Source of the DNA: Cerrena zonata
Lineage: Eukaryota > Basidiomycota > Agaricomycetes > Polyporales > Cerrenaceae
Assembly: GCA_038087015.1 (NCBI GenBank)
Contig: JASBNA010000012.1
Location: 558,001-622,000, forward strand
Reading direction: 5' to 3'
DNA: 64,000 nucleotides
The notes under the pieces were generated by a model. That model saw only the letters and a list, made by a program, of their open reading frames with translations, ran no database searches and had not been told where the DNA came from. A program made the translations under genes and the position numbers. Shown here piece after piece: positions 57,092-64,000 of this stretch. Numbering within the stretch: position 1 is the stretch's first letter; the number at the start of each line of letters is the position of its first letter.

Positions 57092-58177
57092 TGTCAGTGC
57101 AGACCACCGGACTTCAGTATATCTTGCGAATACGAGGATCGCTGAACTACTTGCCCAGCTGAATGAGAAGGACGACCTGCTTCGCGAGAATGATGCTCAG
57201 CTTATTCAGGCTCGTGAACAGCTGGAGAGGAAAAACGACGAGATACAAGCCCTGGCGGATGCTTACGCTTACGCCCAAGACGAACTCTCTAAAGATCTGC
57301 TTGCTGCGGAAACCGAACGCGACCTCCTACTCGAGTCTGAGACGAACCTCGAAGAGGAGGTCAAGAGCCTAGATACCTCACTCGCTGTTAGGAATGACAA
57401 GCTAGCTACCTGCAGCGCTGCTCCGGAGGAGTCTACCACCATGCTGATCACCAAGAAGCGCGAGCTCGAACTGGTCAAGGCCGATGGTAAATGTCGCGAG
57501 GCTGCATTCGCGAAGCAGCTCCAACACGAATCTGATGCACTCCAAGCTACTCGTGAGGATATATCAGTCGTCCAACATCGCGTTGCCTCGCTCACTCAGG
57601 AGCGCGATCCTGCTCAATCAGAGCTAAAAGATTCTCGCTGCGAATTACACAACACATGTCAGAAGAGTGTCCATGACGACAACTCGTTTGAGCTTGCTCG
57701 CCAAGAGAACAGTCTGCTCGAAGAGAAGCTGGAGTCGGTGAACAACGACCACCACCGGATGCTGGGAGCCGGCAAGAAGTCGATTGAACAAGCATTCGCT
57801 GCGAAAGTTGACCACTGTGAAATGTTAAAAAGGAACTGAAGATCGTGAAGGGTTGTATGCCTAACACGCCTGTCAAGACGGCGTTTGGTGGCAAGGAGAA
57901 CATAAAATCTCCTGCCCCTCCCTCCACACCTTCGGTCCCCACTTCATTGACCCTGGTGACTATGTCCCAGGAGACGTCTCACAGTCAAGGAGAATCGATC
58001 ATTTACCAATCCTCTCCTCTCCCCAGCATCTCGGCGAATGCTATTGATCCTCAAATACCTGGCCCACTTTTCGGGAAGCCCAGCTCGTTCCGACTTCTTC
58101 TGGGCGTTGGTTATAACAAGAAGAGCGTGCTCGATTCTGTAGAGAACGTGACTTGCCCTTCTTCACCAGTGACTTAA
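57092..58177 (+). pseudogene. Coiled-coil protein pseudogene, copy 2 (5' truncated)
   Basis: Begins abruptly inside the coding region at the codons for VSADH, directly fused to the spacer module. The first roughly 1.2 kb present in copy 1 is missing. It then reads IAELLAQLNEKDDLLRENDA, DELSKDLLAAETERDLLLES, KQLQHESDALQATREDIS and NSLLEEKLESVNNDHHRML. A one-base deletion near 57,830 relative to copy 1 shifts the frame after DHCEMLK, and the tail (KSPAPPSTPSVPTSLTL) continues in another frame to 58,177. The remaining region retains heptads and is free of the stop found in copy 1. Confidence 0.7.
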
Positions 58178-58323
58178 ATCGATATACTACCGTGGCCGTG
58201 ACGGCTCAGGCTCGACGATATTGCACTCTGTGTCCTGTTCCAACTGTACAGTAAAAACGACATTTCTCTTGGCTAAGGCAACAATACTGTCTTTTGACTC
58301 AATACGCCACCGTCCACCTCACA

Positions 58324-58449
58324 ATGTTTGGAAATGTTCTCATCCTAATGGCATCCATCACCATTCTACATGGTATGTAGCACCAATCGAACCATGACTT
58401 GAAACGGAATGAATACTTGTCTTCACAGCTGCGTACTCCACTTACGAAC
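58324..58449 (+). pseudogene. EMC5 copy 3, truncated to two exons
   Basis: Exon 1 (58,324-58,372) MFGNVLILMASITILH and exon 2 (58,429-58,449) AAYSTYE, with the same intron as the other copies. The following intron is cut at about 58,490, where sequence switches to the 3' flank of a FunK1 gene. The remaining three exons are absent, so no EMC5 can be made. Confidence 0.85.
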
Positions 58450-58524
58450 GTGAGTGATACTCTTGCGGATAATACTTCTTTATGGCTTATATTCGACACG
58501 ATTGTATACTTATATGATTCTGGT

Positions 58525-59485
58525 TTATAGTACTCCTGTTGGTACGTACCCACGAGCTTGCGGCCACGGCATGACAACCTTCTTGGATCGCGGCAACATA
58601 TCCAGAATGGTACAGAGCATCTGGTTATCACCGGGCTCCTGGAAAGTTTTCTTGATCCCACCCACATGTGACATGTCCGTATCACTGTCCTCTCCGAAGT
58701 CCACAACTTCCATGTTCATCGTAGACTTGTCGTTTTTCATGGACGCCAACTTGACATGGAAATTCGCCCAGTACTCCACAAGTTCCTTGAGAGTGGGCTG
58801 AAACTGGACGTATGACTTGGTGGCTTTGGTGTCAGGAAATTTTCTCGCTACATTAGCCTTGGCGTTGCCACATTGCCTGGAGGTGACATTGATCCACTCC
58901 GTGCAAGGATAACGAGGCCTGAGCACCCCATTGTCGTAGCAGTAACAGATCCAGAAGAAAACCCAACAGAATGACTCGAGATCGTGACGATAGAGTCTAG
59001 GGATCTTGCCTTGTTGCCCATCCCCATCCAAGAGCTCCACAGACATGAATACCATCGTCCCTGTGCGATCGACCCCATGTAGAGGATCAATTGCGTCTTT
59101 ATCAACAATGGTAGCGAGATCAAAGTCGGTGAGAATGCCCTTGTCGTTAACTGGGTCCACCATCAGGTTCGTGTCACTAATATCTCCATGCTCGATACCT
59201 CGGAACCATAACAATGCATGACCTGAAGGGTGATATCGTTAAAGTTGGTCGTACTACTAGAATGTATATATAGTATATTCAAAACTTACATCGAATGGTT
59301 TGTAAAAACGACTTGCAAAATTGTCCTCCGGTGAATGTTGTGATTGGCATGGGAATGTCGAAGATGACTACCCGCACAGTTTGAGTATCCTCCATTCTTT
59401 TATGTAAATCCGGTGCGATCATCTGAAGCCCACAGATTCCAACTTCAATTTGCTGCTGCTGCTTTTCAATGCAGCATATTGCCAT
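58525..59485 (-). CDS. Short FunK1 kinase (hinge plus C-lobe)
   Basis: Exon 1 starts MAICCIEKQQQQIEVGICGL at 59,485 and is 8 codons shorter than at 37.1 kb (lacks the PVQESLT segment). The hinge is VVIFDIPMPITTFTG. Exon 2 reads [60 protein letters not shown] and YRHDLESFCWVFFW, then TEWINVTSRQC, ending ARGYVPTGVL. Open throughout, about 300 residues, catalytic Asp and Asn present, no N-lobe. Confidence 0.62.
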
Positions 59486-59800
59486 GGCTTATGGATACAC
59501 TATGAGATCTGAAGTTAGGTGCTTCAATCGCGTGTCACGACCATTCAACCCGTTCCAAAACGCGATGACCACGAGTCCAGATGATCCTGACAAATTCACG
59601 AAATGAGCTCGAGCTTGCATCATGGTAAACTGCACCTGTTATATATCTGTTCTTCCAATAGTATGCTGAACATAGCGGAAAGTTAATATTATGCTTCGTG
59701 ATAGAGATGATCAAGTTGCTGAGAGAGTCCGAACCAGCCAGAGTAAGAGCGATGGTATCTATGTCGTGAACACTCGCACCCACAACCAAGATATACTCTC
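59486..59800 (-). repeat. Conserved spacer module upstream of a short FunK1, right copy
   Basis: Counterpart of 36,838-37,139 in reverse. Here an 84-codon frame is open (DTIALTLAGSDSLSNLIISI to GHRVLERVEWS). Could be a residual exon of the ancestral kinase gene or a small gene; no family recognised. Confidence 0.5.
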
Positions 59801-59928
59801 CGACGCGCTAGAACCAAACATTACTCCTCTGTCTAGTATTCACAGTTCCGACTAGGTAGACGATCGAGATGGAATAAAAATAAGTTTATATTTGACCATC
59901 GTTTATATATTATTCCTGCCAGTCCCTA

Positions 59929-60200
59929 GGAATTGCGGCCATCTTCATAGGCCCATTACATATCTACCGTCATCAATAGTGTTAATCTATCCAGAATGTT
60001 ACGGAGGACCTCGATATCACTTGGTTCCTCGAAGGTCCTCTCGACCCTATCAACCAAATGTGACATGTCTATATCACTCTCCTCTCTCATGTCCACACCT
60101 TCGTAGACTTGCGGGATTTCATAAACCCCATGTCGTTATGGAACTGCACCCAGTATATCATGAGTTTGATGAGAGTGAGCTGATACATGGCGTAGAGTTG
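59929..60200 (-). pseudogene. FunK1 3' fragment
   Basis: About 270 bp homologous to the 3' end of the pseudogene at 35.9-36.7 kb, including the segments for LTLIKLMIYWVQFHNDMGFM and FEEPSDIEVLRNIL. Truncated at its 5' side near 60,200, where it joins the 3' flank of the next FunK1. Confidence 0.75.
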
Positions 60201-60246
60201 CGAATGATAAATAGTAGGCAGTCGACTGTTCGACACAATCGTATAC

Positions 60247-61106
60247 TTATATGATTCTAATTTGTGATACTCCTGTAAGTACGTACCCGCGAGCTTGCGG
60301 CCATGGCATGACAACCTCATCGGATTGTGGCAACATATCCAGAATAGTACAGAGCACCTGGTTATCACTGGGTTCCTCGAAAACCCTCTTGACCACACCC
60401 ACATGTGACATGTCAATACGCCTGGGCTTTCCCGTGTCCACACCTCGCGTGTTCGCAGACTTGTTAGCTTTCATGTCCCCGAGCTCGTTGTGGAACTCCA
60501 CCCAGTAATACACAAGTTCAGCGAGACTGGGCTGATAATCGATGTATGACTCGGTGGCTGTGGCTGTGTCAATGTCCTGTGGTATGGTATTTTTCATGGC
60601 GCGACAAATGGCAGGAGTGACATTGATCCACTCTGTGCAAGGATAGCGAGGCCTAAACTCCCCGTTGTCGTAGCAGTAGCAGATCCAAAATAAAACCCAA
60701 CAGAATGACTCGAGATCGTGACGATAGAGTCTAGGGATCCTGCCTTGCTGCCCATCCCCTTTCAAGAGCTCCACAGACATGAATACCATCGTCCCTGTGC
60801 GATCGCCCCCATGTGGAGGATCAGTTGCGTCTTTATCAGCAACGGTAGCGAGGTCAAAGTCGTTGAGAATGCCCGTGTCATTATCGGGGTCCACCATCAG
60901 GTTCGTGTCACTGATATCTCCGTGCTGGATACCGAATTCCCACAATAACGCATGGCCTAGTGCGAAAAAATCAATCGAAGAAACTATAGTTTCACCTGAT
61001 AAATCGCAATGGACTTACATCGTAAAATTTGCAAGAAAGGTGGTGCTAAATCATCTCCCAATTTGTCAGTAATGGGGATGAGTTTTTTGAACACTATGGC
61101 ACGCAT
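60247..61106 (-). CDS. Short FunK1 kinase (hinge plus C-lobe), alternative N-terminus
   Basis: Exon 1 starts MRAIVFKKLIPITDKLGDDL at 61,106, the type also seen in both left-arm pseudogenes rather than the MAICC type. Exon 2 reads [60 protein letters not shown] and YRHDLESFCWVLFWICYCYD, ending VLTGVSQIRII. Loop Asn kept, frame open, about 265 residues. N-lobe sequence is not found upstream to 61.3 kb. It supplies the intact reference for lesions in the 31-kb pseudogene. Confidence 0.6.
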
Positions 61107-61824
61107 AGTTCGATGGGAGATTGACGTAATAAACTAGTATTAGGATGTCCTCTAGCTAATAGCAGACGTCTGCATAAGTCCTGTAGGCCTGATGAGTGGA
61201 TAGAGTCATGGTGCCACCTGCCAGTGGGTTTCCAAATAAGGAATCGCGATTAAAGCTCTTGACAAGCAGGAGCAAATACCAGAGGTGCCGAACTTAAGCC
61301 GCTATTAGTAACGACTCGGACTCCGAGTCAGTTGGTCCGAGTTGGTTACTACTTGCATGCCTCGATGATTTCCCCTCAGTCGTCTTGTGGCATGTCATAT
61401 TGTCATAATCTTTCCTGACTCATTGCTATCATGTTGTGGTTTAAGTTATCCCCAAATGCTGAGATCCTGCAATTCCATGCTCACGATCCGATCTACACGG
61501 GCATTGGCTAACATCTACGTGTATGTGATGTACATGAAATAATCCCGTGAGTACATCCATCCTCATACATATACTTTCGACTTGGTCCTGAGAGTAAGAA
61601 CCAGCCGCTTTGCCTCGACAGATGCTACTTTCACGTCACTGGATTATACTATATTATACTTCGATGAGAGATGCTAGCATACCCCATTGCTGATATGTCC
61701 TTCTGATATTCCGTACGTATCACGGATGATGCAATCTCCGGTCCTAGTCAAATAGACTTCCTGTTCTATTTCAGAGTCATCATTACTAGCCTATCATGGG
61801 AACGGACACAGGCGATCGTCAACT
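61107..61824. other. Intergenic with a short palindrome
   Basis: No gene. GACTCGGA-C-TCCGAGTC is a perfect 8-bp inverted repeat with one spacer base at 61,313-61,329, followed by another TCCGAGT. Confidence 0.5.
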
Positions 61825-61832
61825 ATTTATAT
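61825..61832 (+). promoter_or_regulatory. TATA-like box of the thaumatin-like gene
   Basis: TATTTATA 68-75 bp upstream of the ATG at 61,900. Confidence 0.4.
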
Positions 61833-61899
61833 GAGCTTCAGACGAGATCCCAAACTCCGGCCTTCTCTCACTCATATTCTTCGACCCGTCCGTTACACA

Positions 61900-62833
61900 A
61901 TGAAGTACTCCCGAGTCAATACTCTTGCTTCTCTCCTTCCCGTCCTGTTTGCGTATGTCCGTGCTGAGACTCATACAGTGGTACTCGACAACAGGTATAT
62001 GATACGTTTAAGGCTTGTTTGCTAGCTACTTACATATAAAGCTAGATGTAACTTCGGAACAGTAAATTTACTTCTCCTGTTGCATTGTCTTGAGATACTG
62101 ATATGGTATAAGCCCGTTCTTATAGGATCAGATGGCACGCTCCTCTCAGAGGGTGGAAACTTTACCATTAATGGACCTTCGGAACCGGTACTTATAGCGT
62201 ATGTTGCTTATATTCATCTCCAATCGTCACTTATAACCTTACATCTCCTTAGATTCTTAAAAACACGTATGTATATACCAGAGCCTCCTTGAAAGCTGAC
62301 AACCAACAGTGATGGCCATAGCTCAGTGTGGTGACATGGGTGAAGGATGTCTTACTGTCGAAACAACGCTTCGCAACCCAGTAACTCCTGGTATCGGCTC
62401 GGGCACTGATCTGAACCTCATTTTCCCGTAAGACTATCTCTGAACTCTCTGTATTGGGTTCTAGCTAAACCATTATGGTTTGGATAGTCACGCCTTTTCG
62501 GCAAATACTAGTTTCGAGTATGTCGAATTCGAAAAGCAAAGCTACGTATTGCTCCTGAACTGATCTCTATCAGGTACTTCAATGGGTGTGACGGTGTGGG
62601 GCAAAGTTGTGCGTATACAAAATTTTCCCGATGATCACAGGGGGCTGATCGTCTGCATATGTATCGCTAGGCGATAATCCTGCATGTCCAGATGCCTTCC
62701 ACAGTCCGGATGACGAGCGAACAGTCACAGTTTGTCTGGCAGATAACGTATGACTGCTTTCGCTTTATCTTCTTAGAGTCGAATCTGATTAGCAGGAATA
62801 CAGGTTAATCTTGCCATCACCTTCTGTCAATGA
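61900..62833 (+). CDS. Secreted thaumatin-like / cysteine-rich glycopeptide protein
   Basis: Signal peptide MKYSRVNTLASLLPVLFAYV then AETHTVVLDNRCNFGTPVLI, GSDGTLLSEGGNFTINGPS, QCGDMGEGCLTVETTLRNPV, TPGIGSGTDLNLIFPHAFSA, FEYFNGCDGVGQSC, DNPACPDAFHSPDDERTVTV and CLADNVNLAITFCQ. Seven or so exons. The paired Cys pattern and the NRC-x-FGTP start fit small mushroom thaumatin-like proteins found outside hyphae. One intron ends GGTATAAG before PVLIGSDG, chosen because it keeps the frame. Members are linked to cell-wall or defence functions, but the function here is unproven. Confidence 0.78.
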
Positions 62834-63194
62834 TCAGACGCATGGCCGGTTCAACGATCTTCAAGATCGCATTAACAGCTTTGATGACAATAGCAGAACG
62901 GCCTGTTCTCGCATGAGATGTTCGAGAATGATACAAGAGTTTAGATATCTCGATGCTAAAGCAAGTATTCCGTGCTACACGAACCCCAAAGTCTGAGTTA
63001 AACCAGATCATTCAAAACTGTGTCGGATCCAATCATAGTCAAAATGTTGCCCCGGCATCCATCTTATGCACCGAAGGTTGCCAACATATGTCCATTTATA
63101 AAAAGATCGGTCAAGTTCACAGCCATATTTAGTGTTTACATCATGCATGTTCGAATAAATAGTATAAAACACACGGGTGATCCTCAGATCAAGG

Positions 63195-64000
63195 CTAGAC
63201 TATAGCACGGGCATCTGCACTCTTCTGGGTTTTACTCTCTAACTCTCCAGACACCAGAGTCGTCAACTGTACGACTGTCTCCTTTTCTGAAATATCTAAA
63301 CCAAACTTGTCATCCGCAGTCTCGCTCATAGGAATTTCCTTCATGAAAAGGAGTAATAATAGCCCTAGACCGGAGAAACCAATCATCGTCTTCCAGATAA
63401 CAGACATACTTGCCGCGAACGCGACTTTAACTTCAGTCTGAAGTGGTTCGGGTAACTTAGGAATAGCGGGAATAGCTGCATAGGCAATTTCGGAGCCTTC
63501 GGGAAATTGGGAGGTGAAAGCGGTCGGGAGATTCTTTTTGAGTTGGTTCTGGAGGATGGTACTCGAGATAGTGATACCCCATGTCTAATGATTGTTCAAC
63601 CGTCAGACTGAATGCGGATGAATATGAGAAAGGAACAGACCTCTGTGAAAGCTCGTACGAAGTTGAAAAATGATAATGCAGAGGCTGTCAACGAGACAGG
63701 CAGTGGGGCGAGGACAGGGAAAATGGTTGATGAGAACTGGAAAGGTTTCATCGAATCATTATCACCATAGTCAGCGAAAGGTTGAAAAGAACTCACCACT
63801 ATGCCGATACCCGCAGACACGAGTATCTGATACCCAATCCAATGAGCAACATTACTGTTAGCCCTCAACAAACTAAGAAGTCCGAAGCCAGCGGTCATCA
63901 TGACCCATCCTGCATAATTAATCGGCCTATACTTCTTTGTCACTTTGACAACAATGCCACAGATGAGAGCAAAGGGAGTGATCAAGAGAGCTGTCGCGAG
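63195..64000 (-). CDS. MFS transporter, C-terminal half, cut by the window edge
   Basis: The 3' part of a major facilitator superfamily gene. Helices: ITPFALICGIVVKVTKKYRP, GWVMMTAGFGLLSLLRANSN, WIGYQILVSAGIGIVVSSFQ, FPVLAPLPVSLTASALSFFN and a final TMIGFSGLGLLLLLFMKEIP. FVRAFTETWGITISSTILQN in the helix 11 region is typical of drug:H+ antiporter-like fungal MFS proteins. Introns near 63,585-63,640 and 63,735-63,795. Stop at 63,195. The Ser/Glu-rich tail is cytosolic. Substrate unknown. Confidence 0.8.

Larger units (their letters stand above)
54715..61106 (-). repeat. Right arm of the rearranged inverted duplication
   Basis: Contains EMC5 copy 2 (+), FunK1 (-), spacer module, coiled-coil pseudogene (+), truncated EMC5 (+), FunK1 (-), spacer module, FunK1 3' fragment (-) and FunK1 (-). 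Orientation of each shared module is opposite to that in the left arm. The order is repeated rather than simply mirrored, so at least two rounds of duplication are needed. Confidence 0.7.

Noticed and set aside
1..64000. tRNA, rRNA or other structured RNA genes
   Set aside because: None recognised by eye; a covariance search would be needed to exclude them.

Overview
This window is nuclear DNA from a filamentous basidiomycete, most likely an Agaricomycete. The evidence is dense gene packing with 45-90 bp introns in nearly every gene, many fungal-type FunK1 protein kinases, a Kei1 sphingolipid gene, an N-terminally anchored P450, and multi-pass membrane and thaumatin-like protein types common in mushrooms. 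I do not name a species.

Left part (1-29.3 kb) is mostly conserved single-copy genes: the 5' end of an HP1-like chromodomain gene, the exon-junction protein Y14, a MYND-finger protein, exosome subunit Rrp4, an unrecognised acidic-tailed protein, a TFIIIC 90-kDa-type subunit with zinc fingers, a secreted sedolisin (S53), a secreted GH127/DUF1680 glycosidase, an intact full-length FunK1 kinase followed by a broken paralogue, a KAT14-type acetyltransferase and a DUF1771-Smr protein.

Two arms of a rearranged inverted duplication (about 31.0-38.1 kb and 54.7-61.1 kb) carry the same modules in opposite orientation: short FunK1 genes, EMC5, and a coiled-coil gene. EMC5 occurs as two apparently intact copies plus a truncated third. 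FunK1 copies range from open to frameshifted, and some look mosaic. Both coiled-coil copies are broken.

The spacer between the arms (38.1-54.7 kb) holds a MITE-like insertion, a P450, a seven-helix-like membrane protein, a PEBP pseudogene, a UstYa-family (DUF3328) oxidase gene, eIF4E, Kei1 and a triose-phosphate/sugar-phosphate transporter. It also contains the most notable locus. At 46,997-47,769 a secreted precursor gene encodes six identical copies of RGTTVDECNLYK. Each copy lies on its own 36-nt exon, and splicing creates a Lys-Arg Kex2 site between copies. All nine variable positions among the copies are synonymous third-codon bases. The gene is divergently arranged with the UstYa-like gene. 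This is the architecture of a dikaritin/ustiloxin-type ribosomal peptide (RiPP) locus, with predicted core GTTVDECNLY.

The right end carries a thaumatin-like secreted protein gene and the C-terminal half of an MFS transporter running off the edge. All exon boundaries were read by eye from GT-AG sites and reading-frame continuity. Function calls rest on remembered family motifs, not on searches.
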